From: Litoreibacter meonggei
GTDB taxonomy: Bacteria; Pseudomonadota; Alphaproteobacteria; Rhodobacterales; Rhodobacteraceae
Direction of reading: 5' to 3'
Length of the DNA stretch: 64,000 nucleotides
Assembly (NCBI RefSeq): GCF_003663885.1
Contig: NZ_RCCE01000002.1
Location: 310,001 to 374,000, forward strand
How positions within the stretch are numbered: position 1 is the stretch's first letter; each line of letters starts with the position of its first letter. Of this stretch, positions 44,107-52,697 are shown in pieces. The translations under genes were made by a program, and so were the position numbers. A model generated the notes under the pieces. It had not been told where the DNA came from. It did no database searches and saw only the letters and a list, made by a program, of their open reading frames with translations.

Positions 44107-44565
44107 TCAGCTCGCAGTTGGCGCGCCAAAGCGGCCCAAAATCCGCTCTTTGATCTGTTCCCGTGCCATCCTGTAGGAGTTCAGTTTTTCCTCGCGCCCT
44201 TCGCCCAGACCTGTTGGGTCCAGAATTGGCCAATATTCAACATCCAGATGGTAAACGCGTGTCAATTCAAGGGCTTGCCGCTGCGATGCCGGGCTTAGCG
44301 CAACGATCAAGTCAAACCCCGACAGGTCATCGCCCCATTCCTGCATTTCCTCGAAAGACCTTGTCCGATGACGGGACAGCTCAACCCCCATTTCTTTGCA
44401 AACAGCAACAGTGAAGCCATCGATGTCGAGATCATTCTTTACGCCCGCAGACTGAACATAAATGTCTGTACCGTAGAATTCTTTCATCAACCCTTCAGCC
44501 ATAGGCGAGCGCACGGCGTTGTGGTCGCAGCAGAACAGAACCGACTGTGGTTGGTCCGCCCCCAT
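44107..44565 (-). CDS. Low-molecular-weight phosphatase-family protein
   Basis: A 152-residue LMW-PTP/ArsC-like fold. The phosphate loop CX5R is SVLFCCDHNAVRSPMAEGL, the SAGVK motif follows the first helix, and the general-acid loop is PILDPTGLGEG (DP). It lies four bases after the UPF0262 gene and ends the murA-hisD operon. Protein-tyrosine-phosphatase activity is likely by family, arsenate reductase activity less so because the resolving cysteines are not evident. Confidence 0.85.
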   Translation of the reverse strand: MGADQPQSVLFCCDHNAVRSPMAEGLMKEFYGTDIYVQSAGVKNDLDIDGFTVAVCKEMGVELSRHRTRSFEEMQEWGDDLSGFDLIVALSPASQRQALELTRVYHLDVEYWPILDPTGLGEGREEKLNSYRMAREQIKERILGRFGAPTAS

Positions 44566-44569
44566 CCCC

Positions 44570-45040
44570 TCAGCCCCCGAAATGCAGAACGCAAATGAGG
44601 GTAAACAGGCGGCGGGCCGTATCGCTGTCGACTTCCGCCTTGCCCTCCAAGCGCTCTTCTAAAACGCGCGCACCTTCGTTGTGGATACCACGTCTCGCCA
44701 TGTCGATGGTCTCGATCTGGCTGGGCGGTAGCTTCTTCACAGCGTCGAAATAGCTTTCGCAAATTTGGAAATAGTCCTTAACAACCTGCCGAAATGGCCC
44801 CAATGATAGATGAAACTCAGCCGCCTTGTTGCCGCCATCCGTGTGCAGGTCAAAGACCAAACGGCGTTCGCGAATGGACAGGTCTAGTTTATACGGCCCA
44901 TCTGGCGCGCCGTCTTGCGGCAGCTCAAACGTGTTGTCCTCAATCAGGTCAAAAATAGCGACTTTGCGTTCCTGCTCGATCTCTGGAGTTGGGATCGGCA
45001 GACCGCTGTCGTCAATGGTGACTTCGCATAGTTTACTCAT
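44570..45040 (-). CDS. UPF0262-family protein
   Basis: A 156-residue protein with the look of UPF0262 (ERKVAIFDLIEDNTFELP, LDLSIRERRLVFDLHTDGG, LSLGPFRQVVKDYFQICESY, ARRGIHNEGARVLEERLEGK). The family is confined largely to alphaproteobacteria and its function is unknown. The ATG overlaps hisD by four bases. The conserved position between hisD and an LMW phosphatase gene is the main clue to its role. Confidence 0.92.
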   Translation of the reverse strand: MSKLCEVTIDDSGLPIPTPEIEQERKVAIFDLIEDNTFELPQDGAPDGPYKLDLSIRERRLVFDLHTDGGNKAAEFHLSLGPFRQVVKDYFQICESYFDAVKKLPPSQIETIDMARRGIHNEGARVLEERLEGKAEVDSDTARRLFTLICVLHFGG

Positions 45041-46341
45041 TCTTCATTCAACCTATTCAATCGCGCCCGAACCGACAATCCATGCGCTTCCAACCCTTCA
45101 GCCTTTGCCAGTGTCTCGGCAGCAGGGCCGATGGCTTTCAGCGCTTCGGGGGTCATTCGCGCAAGTGTCGTGCGTTTCACAAAATCCATCACCGACAGCC
45201 CGGACGAGAACCGCGCCGAGCGTGCCGTGGGCAGTACGTGGTTCGGTCCGCCAATGTAGTCACCAATCGCTTCTGGAGTGTACGCGCCAATGAAGATTGC
45301 GCCAGCGTGGCGCACACGCGCTGCTAATTCGTTTGCATTTTCACAAGCAATTTCAAGATGTTCTGGTGCAATTCTATCAGACAACATTAACGCTTCATCC
45401 ATATCTTTCACGACAATCACTGCACCAAAGTCACGCCAGCTTGGCCCCGCAATCGAGCGGCGCTCCAGCGTTTCCAAGCGGATTTCAACTGACTTTGTAA
45501 CCGCTGCTCCAAACGCTGCATCGTCGGTAATCAAAAGGCTCTGCGCGCTTTCGTCATGCTCCGCTTGCGACAGTAAATCCACCGCGACCCAATCAGGGTC
45601 ATTGTCTTTGTCCGCGATGACCAATATCTCGGACGGCCCTGCTATCATATCTATGCCAACGCGCCCAAACACGCGGCGCTTGGCGGCAGCAACGAAGGCA
45701 TTTCCCGGTCCGGTTATCTTGTCGACCGCTGCGATGGTTTCCGTTCCATAAGCCAGCGCAGCAATCGCCTGCGCGCCGCCAATTCGGTAAACAGTTTCGA
45801 CGCCCGACAGACGGGCGGCCAGCAGCACCAACGGGTTGGCGACACCGTCAGGTGTGGGCGCGCAAATCACCAGCCGCTCCACCCCCGCGACTTGCGCGGG
45901 TATGGCGTTCATCAGCACAGAAGAGGGGTAGCTTGCCAACCCGCCCGGCACGTATAGCCCCGCGGCCTCAACGGGGGTCCAGCGCCAGCCAAGCATCTCG
46001 CCATGGGGGCCGTCCCACGCTTCGTCTTGGGGTAGTTGGCGGTCGTGATAGGCGCGGATGCGCTCGGCGGCCAGCGCTAGTGCTGCGCGCTCTTCAGCCG
46101 GAACTTTCGCGATTTCCGCGTCCATTTCCTCGCGCGAAAACGCCAGCGTCTCGGGTGTCAAATCCATCCGGTCAAATTTGGAGGTTAACTCGATCACCGC
46201 CGCGTCACCGCGTGATTGCACATCGGCAATTATCCCTGCAACGACAGCGTCCACATCGGGGCTGTCTTCACGCTTCATCGTCAGAAGCCGGGCAAATTGA
46301 GTGTCGAAGTCAGCGTCAGCGCTGTTGAGAAACATAGGCAT
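45037..46341 (-). CDS. hisD: Histidinol dehydrogenase
   Basis: A 434-residue zinc enzyme for the last two steps of histidine synthesis. Conserved parts: AAGLYVPGGLASYPSSVLMN, GPGNAFVAAAKRRVFG, DMIAGPSEILVIADKDN, DLLSQAEHDESAQSLLITDD, APEHLEIACENANELA and PNHVLPTARSARFSSGLSVM. It begins at 46341 (an ATG six bases on is an alternative). It lies in the murA-DUF2948-GNAT-hisD-UPF0262-phosphatase run. Confidence 0.97.
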   Translation of the reverse strand: MPMFLNSADADFDTQFARLLTMKREDSPDVDAVVAGIIADVQSRGDAAVIELTSKFDRMDLTPETLAFSREEMDAEIAKVPAEERAALALAAERIRAYHDRQLPQDEAWDGPHGEMLGWRWTPVEAAGLYVPGGLASYPSSVLMNAIPAQVAGVERLVICAPTPDGVANPLVLLAARLSGVETVYRIGGAQAIAALAYGTETIAAVDKITGPGNAFVAAAKRRVFGRVGIDMIAGPSEILVIADKDNDPDWVAVDLLSQAEHDESAQSLLITDDAAFGAAVTKSVEIRLETLERRSIAGPSWRDFGAVIVVKDMDEALMLSDRIAPEHLEIACENANELAARVRHAGAIFIGAYTPEAIGDYIGGPNHVLPTARSARFSSGLSVMDFVKRTTLARMTPEALKAIGPAAETLAKAEGLEAHGLSVRARLNRLNEE

Positions 46342-46372
46342 GCCGCCTCCATACCGCGCAGGCGCGGAAGGC

Positions 46373-46867
46373 TCAACGATCCAAAGCGCGTACCATCAAT
46401 AAATCGTCGCACTCTTCACCGTCGATGATCACGGATCGTGGAATTCGGCCCACTTGTTCGAAGCCGTTGCGGATGTAGAACCGCTGGGCGCGCGGGTTTT
46501 TTGCCCAGACGTAGAGCTCCAGTTGCAGCACACCCATCTGTCTGGCCTTCTCCGCCAGCGCATCCATCAGCGCTTGCGCTGCACCCTGCCCCTGACTGGC
46601 GGTGCTCACATAGAACGGCCCGATCATCGCGCGATGCCGTGCCGAGGCAAAGCCGTTCTGCGCCAGCCCCGCAAGGCCGATCAACGTCTCGCCCGCAAAG
46701 GCGCCCATTATCTTGCCGCTATCAAGAACCCGCGCAACCTCATCCGGACTCGTATCCCGAACCTCATCGAGCGACCTCAGAAACGCGGTCGGGTAGTTGG
46801 TAACCCCTTCAATGTGCAGCGCTTGAAACGCCTCTGCATCCGCACTGGTGAGCGTCCGGACTTTCAC
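46373..46867 (-). CDS. GNAT-family N-acetyltransferase
   Basis: A 164-residue acetyltransferase. I start at GTG 46867 ([20 protein letters not shown]), which overlaps the DUF2948 stop in GTGA; the open frame extends upstream within that gene. The acetyl-CoA loop is seen as GPFYVSTASQGQGAAQALMD, and LQLELYVWAKNPRAQRFYIR with NGFEQVG forms the C-terminal part. Substrate unknown. Not always present in this operon in relatives, so possibly a recent addition. Confidence 0.85.
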   Translation of the reverse strand: MKVRTLTSADAEAFQALHIEGVTNYPTAFLRSLDEVRDTSPDEVARVLDSGKIMGAFAGETLIGLAGLAQNGFASARHRAMIGPFYVSTASQGQGAAQALMDALAEKARQMGVLQLELYVWAKNPRAQRFYIRNGFEQVGRIPRSVIIDGEECDDLLMVRALDR

Positions 46868-47343
46868 TCCGGGTGCTTCGGGGCCTTGCGGGAAGGGGCG
46901 ATGTAGGGGCGCGTGACGTCTTGCAGCGTGATGTTCACGCATTCCGCTTCCAGTGCAATTGCGCCGTCGCCTGCGAGTGTCAGCTCGAAGCGCCCTGCCC
47001 CATCCTCACCCGCTTTCCACGTGATGGACAACAACGACAACACCATTTCGGGGTCGGACCGGTCCAAGCCGCTAGACGACACCTTGGTCACGTCGTCAAA
47101 TGCCAGCACCGCACGAACACGTTCGAAATCCCGCCCGCGCCGCTCGGCGGCAGGCAAATCTTCCCAACGGAAGCGGTTCAACAACAACGCAAAGCGACGT
47201 TGCGCGGGTTTCCACGCCATCTCGCTCACCGGAAATACCGCGTCCTGCGCAAGCGACGAGATCACCGTGACGTCATCAGCATCCTCTGCCGTCAGACGAA
47301 GGGAGCGCGCGGCGCCGTCCTCGAAACTCGCGTCCTGGCTCAT
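46864..47343 (-). CDS. DUF2948-family protein
   Basis: A 159-residue protein of DUF2948: [76 protein letters not shown] and [13 protein letters not shown]. It is conserved after murA in alphaproteobacteria; the function is unknown. Start overlaps the murA stop (ATGA), end overlaps the GNAT gene start (GTGA). Confidence 0.92.
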   Translation of the reverse strand: MSQDASFEDGAARSLRLTAEDADDVTVISSLAQDAVFPVSEMAWKPAQRRFALLLNRFRWEDLPAAERRGRDFERVRAVLAFDDVTKVSSSGLDRSDPEMVLSLLSITWKAGEDGAGRFELTLAGDGAIALEAECVNITLQDVTRPYIAPSRKAPKHPE

Positions 47344-48605
47344 TCAGGCACCCGTTTGATCAATGCGCCGACGCCACCCAACTTCTGTTCAATCCGCTCA
47401 TATCCGCGGTCAAGGTGGTAAACACGGCCGACGGTCGTCTCTCCTTCGGCGGCGAGGCCCGCCAGAATGAGGGAAACCGAAGCTCGGAGGTCGGTCGCCA
47501 TCACCGGCGCACCGTTCATTTTCTGAACGCCCGTCACCGTGGCATGGCCACCCTGAACGTCGATTTTAGCGCCCATCCGGATCAGTTCCGGCGCGTGCAT
47601 AAAGCGGTTCTCGAAGATCGTCTCGTGCAGTTTCGACGTGCCGTCGGCAAGGCACAGCGCCGCCATCATCTGCGCTTGCAGGTCGGTCGGGAAGCCCGGG
47701 AACGGCTCTGTCTCGACATCGACGGGCTTCAGCCGGTCGCCATTGTGGGACACTTTCAAACCACGCTCGGTTTCGATGATCACAACGCCCGTTGCTTCCA
47801 GCTTGTTGCAAAACGCATCCACCAGATCACGACGGCCGCCGATCAATTCGACCTCGCCCCCCGCAATGGCAGGCGCGATCATGAACGTGCCCAACTCAAT
47901 GCGGTCGGCGATCACTTCGTGGGTCGCGCCGTGCAGCCGGTCGACGCCTTCAATGGTAATCTCGGACGTACCAGCACCGGAAATCTTCGCCCCCATAGCG
48001 CTCAGGCATTTGCACAAATCAACAGTATCCGGCTCGCGCGCCGCGTTCTTGATGACGGTCGTGCCTTTCGCCAGTGTCGCGGCGGTGATCGCGTTCTCGG
48101 TCCCGCCCACCGTGACGAACGGGAATTCGATCACTGCGCCCGTCAAACCGTTCGGGGCGGAGCAATGCACGTAGCCTTCGTCCAGCGTAATCGTGGCCCC
48201 CAGCTTTTCCAGCGCCATCAGGTGTAAATCCACCTTGCGCGCGCCAATGGCGCAACCGCCGGGCAGCGACACCGTTGCCTCGCCTTCGCGGGCAACCAGC
48301 GGCCCCAGCACATTGAACGACGCGCGCAGCTTGCGCACCATTTCGTATTCAGCTTTGCGGTTGGTGATTTCTCCGGCAGACAACACCATGACGTTGCCCC
48401 CGTTCAGCAGCGCCACTTCGCACCCAAGGGATTCCAGCAGTTCCGACAATGTCCCGATATCGGAGAGGCGCGGCACATTGGTCAGCGTCAGCGGCTCGTC
48501 ACTCAAAAGCGCGGCAGTCATCAGTTTCAGGCAAGTATTCTTTGCTCCGGAGATCGTAATCTCCCCCTTCAGCGGACCATTGCCCGTGACGACGATCTTA
48601 TCCAT
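47340..48605 (-). CDS. murA: UDP-N-acetylglucosamine 1-carboxyvinyltransferase
   Basis: A 421-residue EPT-family enzyme, the first committed step of peptidoglycan synthesis and the fosfomycin target. K22/N23 lie in [12 protein letters not shown]; the catalytic, fosfomycin-binding cysteine is C118 in [16 protein letters not shown], so the enzyme should be fosfomycin-sensitive. Other marks: [36 protein letters not shown] and [16 protein letters not shown]. It starts four bases after the stop of the 56-residue basic protein gene. Confidence 0.97.
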   Translation of the reverse strand: MDKIVVTGNGPLKGEITISGAKNTCLKLMTAALLSDEPLTLTNVPRLSDIGTLSELLESLGCEVALLNGGNVMVLSAGEITNRKAEYEMVRKLRASFNVLGPLVAREGEATVSLPGGCAIGARKVDLHLMALEKLGATITLDEGYVHCSAPNGLTGAVIEFPFVTVGGTENAITAATLAKGTTVIKNAAREPDTVDLCKCLSAMGAKISGAGTSEITIEGVDRLHGATHEVIADRIELGTFMIAPAIAGGEVELIGGRRDLVDAFCNKLEATGVVIIETERGLKVSHNGDRLKPVDVETEPFPGFPTDLQAQMMAALCLADGTSKLHETIFENRFMHAPELIRMGAKIDVQGGHATVTGVQKMNGAPVMATDLRASVSLILAGLAAEGETTVGRVYHLDRGYERIEQKLGGVGALIKRVPE

Positions 48606-48608
48606 GGT

Positions 48609-48779
48609 TTACTGCCCTTTTGTCTCGTTATCGCCCGTATTTCCGGGGGTTTTTCTGGCGCGCGCCTGCTGCTTACGACGTCCCATATTCGCCTTCAATG
48701 CCGCCTTCAACCGCGCCTCGCGTATTTGTGCGTGATGCTGGGGTTTGGGGGTGTCTTTGTGGGATGTCCGGTCACTCAT
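48609..48779 (-). CDS. Small basic protein upstream of murA
   Basis: A 56-residue gene: MSDRTSHKDTPKPQHHAQIR, then EARLKAALKANMGRRKQQAR and ARKTPGNTGDNETKGQ. The ATG is at 48779 and TAA at 48609-48611; the murA ATG follows three bases later and its ribosome-binding site lies inside this gene's last codons, so it is co-translated. The centre is a basic amphipathic helix. Short (R/K)RKQQARAR proteins occur at this position in other alphaproteobacteria as I recall them; a role in RNA/ribosome binding is only a guess. Confidence 0.72.
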   Translation of the reverse strand: MSDRTSHKDTPKPQHHAQIREARLKAALKANMGRRKQQARARKTPGNTGDNETKGQ

Positions 48780-48874
48780 GAAACCGTCTTAACCCAGGGC
48801 GCTCAAAGGGTCCAGATTAGGGTTGCGCCGAGAAGAGTTTCACCCTAATACCCCGCCCACACGCAAGTGTAGAT

Positions 48875-48949
48875 GCTGTGGTAGCTCAGTGGCAGAGCAC
48901 ACCCTTGGTAAGGGTGAGGTCGAGAGTTCAATCCTCTCTCACAGCACCA
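48875..48949 (+). tRNA. tRNA-Thr (GGT)
   Basis: A 75-nt tRNA with CCA encoded. Acceptor GCTGTGG/TCACAGC (one G-T), D-arm GCTC/GAGC, anticodon stem CACCC/GGGTG with loop TTGGTAA (anticodon GGT), T-arm GAGAG-TTCAATC-CTCTC. It lies between the murA operon (divergent) and hemN. Confidence 0.97.
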
Positions 48950-49013
48950 TCTCCCCAATTCCTACTTTCAGTGCCCTCAGATGACCGCGGGTGCGCAAAC
49001 TTTTCTACAAAGT

Positions 49014-49027
49014 TTGATATCGCGCAA
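49014..49027 (+). promoter_or_regulatory. Candidate FNR/FnrL box upstream of hemN
   Basis: TTGAT-ATCG-CGCAA, with a perfect left half of the FNR consensus TTGAT-N4-ATCAA and CAA conserved on the right, lies about 35 bases before the hemN ATG. Anaerobic hemN/hemZ genes in Rhodobacter-type bacteria are known FnrL targets. The right half is degenerate, so this remains a candidate. Confidence 0.45.
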
Positions 49028-49061
49028 AAACAACCGCGTCGATTTCCGTCATTGCAGGGTC

Positions 49062-50417
49062 ATGGAACATATAGACACCCTCAAGGCTCACGGCCTCTTC
49101 GATGCGCGCGTGCCGCGCTACACTTCGTATCCGACGGCTGCGGTCTTCACCACGGATGTGCGCGATGATTTCCAAGCGCAATCGCTTGGCTCCCTTGATC
49201 CCGATGTGCCGGTCTCTGTCTATCTCCACATCCCGTTTTGCGAGCGGCTCTGCTGGTTTTGCGCCTGCCACACACAAGGCACCGTGACCCTCAGCCCTGT
49301 CGAAAGCTATGTCGGGACGCTGGAAGCCGAGCTGGAGTTGCTGCGCGCAACCTTGCCCAAGGGCATACGCATGGGGCGGCTGCACTGGGGTGGCGGGACG
49401 CCCACCATTTTGCCACCGCACCTGATCCACCGCTTGGCCAAGGCCGTGCGCGATGTCTTCCCACCTGCTGAGGACTTTGAATTCTCGGTCGAGATTGATC
49501 CGACCATGGTGGACCGCGCCAAGATCGACGCGCTGGCCGCCGAAGGGATGACCCGCGCCTCTATTGGCATTCAGGATTTCGACCCGCTGGTCCAAGCCGC
49601 CATCGGACGCGAGCAACCGTTCGAGGTTACCCGCGCCTGTGTCGAAGATTTGCGTGCGGCGGGGATCACCTCGCTCAACACAGATCTGGTCTACGGCCTT
49701 CCGCACCAAACCGAGGCGCGCATTTCCGACACCATCGACAAGGTCCTGACCTTCGCGCCGGACCGCGTGGCGCTGTTCGGCTATGCCCATGTTCCTTGGG
49801 TGTCGAAGCGGCAAAAGCTCATCGACGAGGACGCGTTGCCCGACGATCTGGCCCGCTATCATCTGGCGCAACTCGCCGCGGAGCGGTTCGAGGCCGCAGG
49901 ACTTCCCGCCGTCGGCATCGACCACTTCGCCCGCCCCGGTGACGAGCTGGACACCGCGCGCCGCACAGGCCGTTTGCGTCGCAACTTCCAAGGCTACACC
50001 GCCGATACCTGCCAGACGCTGATCGGGCTTGGCGCGTCGTCCATATCGCGGTTCCCTAACGGCTATATCCAGAACGCCCCCGCTACGGCGGCCTATATCC
50101 AGCGCATCACGGCAGGCCAGCTAGCGGGCTCACGCGGATACGAGATGAATTTCGACGACCAGATCCGCGCCCGTGCAATCGAGCGCGTGATGTGTGATTT
50201 CAGGTTGGACATTGCGGACCTGCAAGAAGAGTTCCGCGCACAGGCGGCGAATATAGCATCGCTTTTACCGCAGGTCGCCGCCAAGTTTGACGGGCTGGTA
50301 TCGCTGCAAAACCAATGTCTCGAGATCAAGTCCGAGGGCCGCGCGCTGACCCGCATTATCGCAAGTTGCTTTGATGCGCATGTTCCAGAAGGGGTGCGCT
50401 ACTCCCGCGCGTCCTAG
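49062..50417 (+). CDS. hemN: Oxygen-independent coproporphyrinogen III oxidase
   Basis: A 451-residue radical-SAM enzyme that makes protoporphyrinogen IX without oxygen. ATG 49062 (MEHIDTLKAHGLFDARVPRY) is preferred over in-frame starts at or near 48981. The Fe-S motif is HIPFCERLCWFCACH, with cysteines at 60, 64, 67 and 69 as in E. coli HemN. Also LHWGGGTPTI, EIDPTMVDRAKIDALA and IGLGASSISRFPNGYIQN. It provides haem for the anaerobic cytochromes of the adjoining nor genes. Its stop overlaps the nnrU stop by four bases (convergent CTAG). Confidence 0.95.
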   Translation: MEHIDTLKAHGLFDARVPRYTSYPTAAVFTTDVRDDFQAQSLGSLDPDVPVSVYLHIPFCERLCWFCACHTQGTVTLSPVESYVGTLEAELELLRATLPKGIRMGRLHWGGGTPTILPPHLIHRLAKAVRDVFPPAEDFEFSVEIDPTMVDRAKIDALAAEGMTRASIGIQDFDPLVQAAIGREQPFEVTRACVEDLRAAGITSLNTDLVYGLPHQTEARISDTIDKVLTFAPDRVALFGYAHVPWVSKRQKLIDEDALPDDLARYHLAQLAAERFEAAGLPAVGIDHFARPGDELDTARRTGRLRRNFQGYTADTCQTLIGLGASSISRFPNGYIQNAPATAAYIQRITAGQLAGSRGYEMNFDDQIRARAIERVMCDFRLDIADLQEEFRAQAANIASLLPQVAAKFDGLVSLQNQCLEIKSEGRALTRIIASCFDAHVPEGVRYSRAS

Positions 50418-51082
50418 AGCGCGGACACGCCGATCACCACAGGATGCAGCCACAATAGTGTCGCGAAAGCCGCGACGCCAGCGGCGAGGCGCATCACCAG
50501 TTCCAGCCAAGAGCGCGGGCGGTAGAACCGCGGAGCCGTGCGGGTCGCATCGCGCAACGCCTGCCACCGATCCACGCCCATGACGCGCTGTTTGCGCCTG
50601 TCGATCAACAGGCGTCCGATGACGGCAAAGCCTCCAAGCGTGCCAAACAGGATCACATGGGCAAGGTCACCGTTTGGCAGCAAATGCAGCCCCGCCCAAA
50701 GGGCCAGCGCCAGCAAAACCGGATGGCGGGACCATCTGACAACGCCCGCCCTGGCCGGATCAAAATCGTCGTTCCGCGCCCCGCCAAAAGAAAACGGGTT
50801 AGGCCGCCCAAGCGACAACGCTAGGAGCAAACACACCGCCAGCATGCCCAGATGAACCGCGTTGCGATGCCACGGCATTTGGGGCCACAACACTTCGAAC
50901 GGCGCCTGCCCTGCGGCCCAGACCAGCAAGGCCAGCATGGCAATGGACAGCGCTGAATAGGCCATCCCGAACCCCGCCGCGCCAATCCGCCCGACGATCC
51001 GCGACTTCACAGCGGGGCGCACGGGGATTGAATGGGTCACGAAGAAAGCCACAAAAACAGCTGCAAAGGCAGACCAACTCAT
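50414..51082 (-). CDS. nnrU: NnrU-family membrane protein
   Basis: A 222-residue polytopic protein of the NnrU type (MSWSAFAAVFVAFFVTHSIP; LGRPNPFSFGGARNDDFDPA; VVRWSRHPVLLALALWAGLH), with about six helices and a relationship to isoprenylcysteine-type membrane methyltransferases. In Rhodobacter sphaeroides nnrU lies by the nor genes and is needed for normal nitrite and NO reductase expression; the mechanism is unknown. It follows nnrS by three bases and is last in the nor operon. Confidence 0.9.
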   Translation of the reverse strand: MSWSAFAAVFVAFFVTHSIPVRPAVKSRIVGRIGAAGFGMAYSALSIAMLALLVWAAGQAPFEVLWPQMPWHRNAVHLGMLAVCLLLALSLGRPNPFSFGGARNDDFDPARAGVVRWSRHPVLLALALWAGLHLLPNGDLAHVILFGTLGGFAVIGRLLIDRRKQRVMGVDRWQALRDATRTAPRFYRPRSWLELVMRLAAGVAAFATLLWLHPVVIGVSAL

Positions 51083-51085
51083 GGC

Positions 51086-52276
51086 TCAGGCACCGTCTTT
51101 GCGGCGCAGCAACAGCGGCCCGTAGGCCACGGCGAAGCCGCCAAAGGCAACGATCCACAGCAAGCCCGAGATATGATAGAACACCGGCTCCCCTCCGGCG
51201 AACACTCGCGCGGCGACAGACCCGAACAGCGCCAGGTAGATAACCAGCGTCCCACCGCCCGCATGCAAATTTTGCCCCGTATGCCCCAGCGTCGCACGGG
51301 TCATCACCGCCAAGGTCATGGCCCCAATCGCGCCCGCCATCCACAGATGCTGCGCCGATTGCGTCAGCTCAAGGTCAGGCAGCACAATCGCCAGCCCGAT
51401 GACAATCGCGCCCAGCGGAATGAAGGCATAAGCGACGTGTAGCACCCAGACCAAGGCCTCGCCGCCTGTGTGATGCCCTTTCCAGCGCACCACCCGCACC
51501 AGATGCAACGCACCCAACACCAGAAGCGCCAAACCAGTAACGCTGCTTTCCGGACGCAAAACCCATAGGAGCAATCCCGCGATACTGGCCAGCAAGACCC
51601 CTTTGTCGAACACCTGCATCGGCGGGGTCGGGCGTGCGTCTTTGCCCTCTCGGGCCAACCAGTTGCGAGTGAAGGACGGCACGATACGCCCGCCGATCAC
51701 AGCAATCATCATCACCCCTGTGCCAACGCCCAGCCTCAGCCCGACGCCCTGCGCGGCAACTTCGCCTTGCGCGGCTTCGATGTGAAACAGCAGGTTCGCC
51801 AAGGTAAAGACCGCGAGCAGGCCCAGCACCATCAGGTTACGCCAGTTCTTTCCGGCGACAATCTCGCGCAGGATCACCGCGCCAAGGATAACGGGGAATG
51901 CCAGATCAATCGCAGGGGCGACGCCAGACGGTAGCAACTCCGAGAACAACACCGCCACACGTCCCGCCAGCCATATCCCGAACATCGCCGCCAGCGGCCA
52001 GCCAACCAAGGGCAGGCGTCCGGTCCAGTTCGGAACCGCCGTCAGCAGGAAGCCCGCCAGAACAGCGCTCAGATAGCCGAACAGGAACGCATGCGCGTGC
52101 CATGAGACGGAATCGAACCGTGTCGGTAGTGTCACCGCGCCCGATAGCGCCGGTATCCAGAGCAGCATCGCAAAACAGGCCCAAACCGCCCCGAACAAAA
52201 AGAACGGGCGGAAGCCGAAGCTGAACAGCGCCGGCCCTTGCCACGCGCGCATCTGCTCTGCGGATGAAGTTGCCAT
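51086..52276 (-). CDS. nnrS: NnrS-family haem/copper membrane protein
   Basis: A 396-residue, about twelve-helix membrane protein. ATG 52276 (MATSSAEQMRAWQGPALFSF) is chosen over upstream in-frame starts. Family marks: FGFRPFFLFGAVWACFAMLL, SVSWHAHAFLFGYLSAVLAG, FLLTAVPNWTGRLPLVGWPL and MTRATLGHTGQNL. NnrS proteins bind haem and copper and relieve nitrosative stress, for example by lowering dinitrosyl-iron complexes. It lies between a small membrane protein gene (ten-base gap) and nnrU. Confidence 0.93.
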   Translation of the reverse strand: MATSSAEQMRAWQGPALFSFGFRPFFLFGAVWACFAMLLWIPALSGAVTLPTRFDSVSWHAHAFLFGYLSAVLAGFLLTAVPNWTGRLPLVGWPLAAMFGIWLAGRVAVLFSELLPSGVAPAIDLAFPVILGAVILREIVAGKNWRNLMVLGLLAVFTLANLLFHIEAAQGEVAAQGVGLRLGVGTGVMMIAVIGGRIVPSFTRNWLAREGKDARPTPPMQVFDKGVLLASIAGLLLWVLRPESSVTGLALLVLGALHLVRVVRWKGHHTGGEALVWVLHVAYAFIPLGAIVIGLAIVLPDLELTQSAQHLWMAGAIGAMTLAVMTRATLGHTGQNLHAGGGTLVIYLALFGSVAARVFAGGEPVFYHISGLLWIVAFGGFAVAYGPLLLRRKDGA

Positions 52277-52286
52277 GCCGTGTTCC

Positions 52287-52526
52287 TTAGTCTGCGCTGC
52301 GGGCGTCTGCCGTATCCATAAGATTGCGGATGTGGCGGGCGAAATACCATGTGGCGGGAATGCCAATCACACAACCAATCGAGATTGACCAGAAGGCCGT
52401 CAGAACAGGCCCGCCGATCCAGCTGAAGATCAGGGAGGCGAAAAACACGTTCACCGCCATGGCCCCTGCCCCGAACGGGTAAAGGACCACCGCGATACGC
52501 GCAACGGACCAGCCCCGATCCGTCAT
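52287..52526 (-). CDS. Small membrane protein in nor operon
   Basis: A 79-residue protein with two hydrophobic segments: VVLYPFGAGAMAVNVFFASL and VLTAFWSISIGCVIGIPATW, then a charged tail (YFARHIRNLMDTADARSAD). Database entries at this spot are sometimes mislabelled CTP synthetase; nothing here resembles that enzyme. Its start overlaps the stop of the preceding 57-residue gene (ATGA). It may correspond to the small product called NnrT in Rhodobacter, but I cannot confirm it. Likely an accessory membrane factor for NO reductase. Confidence 0.8.
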   Translation of the reverse strand: MTDRGWSVARIAVVLYPFGAGAMAVNVFFASLIFSWIGGPVLTAFWSISIGCVIGIPATWYFARHIRNLMDTADARSAD

Positions 52527-52696
52527 TTGCGAGAGACCAGTCTATGCACCAGATACAGCGCCGCGATTAAGCCCAAACTGCCCATGGCGAACCAGAACTC
52601 TGCCGTGGCAGATTGCGCCTGAGGCATCGGGCGGTCAAATGAGCTGGCCCAAACGGGCATGGCCAACAGAGAAAAGAGAGGGGCAAGGATACGCAT
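52523..52696 (-). CDS. 57-residue signal-peptide/TM protein after norD
   Basis: Start ATG 52696 with GGAGG six bases upstream; one base separates it from the norD stop. It has a signal-like N-terminus (MRILAPLFSLLAMPVWASSF), a short polar stretch (DRPMPQAQSATAEF) and a single helix (WFAMGSLGLIAALYLVHRLV) with a basic end (SRK). The larger open frame upstream of this ATG overlaps norD and is not coding. Topology suggests a periplasmic N-terminus after cleavage. Role unknown; NorE/NorF-like assembly help is one possibility. Confidence 0.75.
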   Translation of the reverse strand: MRILAPLFSLLAMPVWASSFDRPMPQAQSATAEFWFAMGSLGLIAALYLVHRLVSRK

Positions 52697-52697
52697 G

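Noticed and set aside
47415-48227. A 270-codon plus-strand open frame opposite murA
   Set aside because: Antisense to well-conserved murA; Arg/His/Gln-rich with no family resemblance.
49005-49991. A 328-codon minus-strand open frame opposite hemN
   Set aside because: Antisense to hemN; no ribosome-binding site or domain, and the hemN reading is certain.
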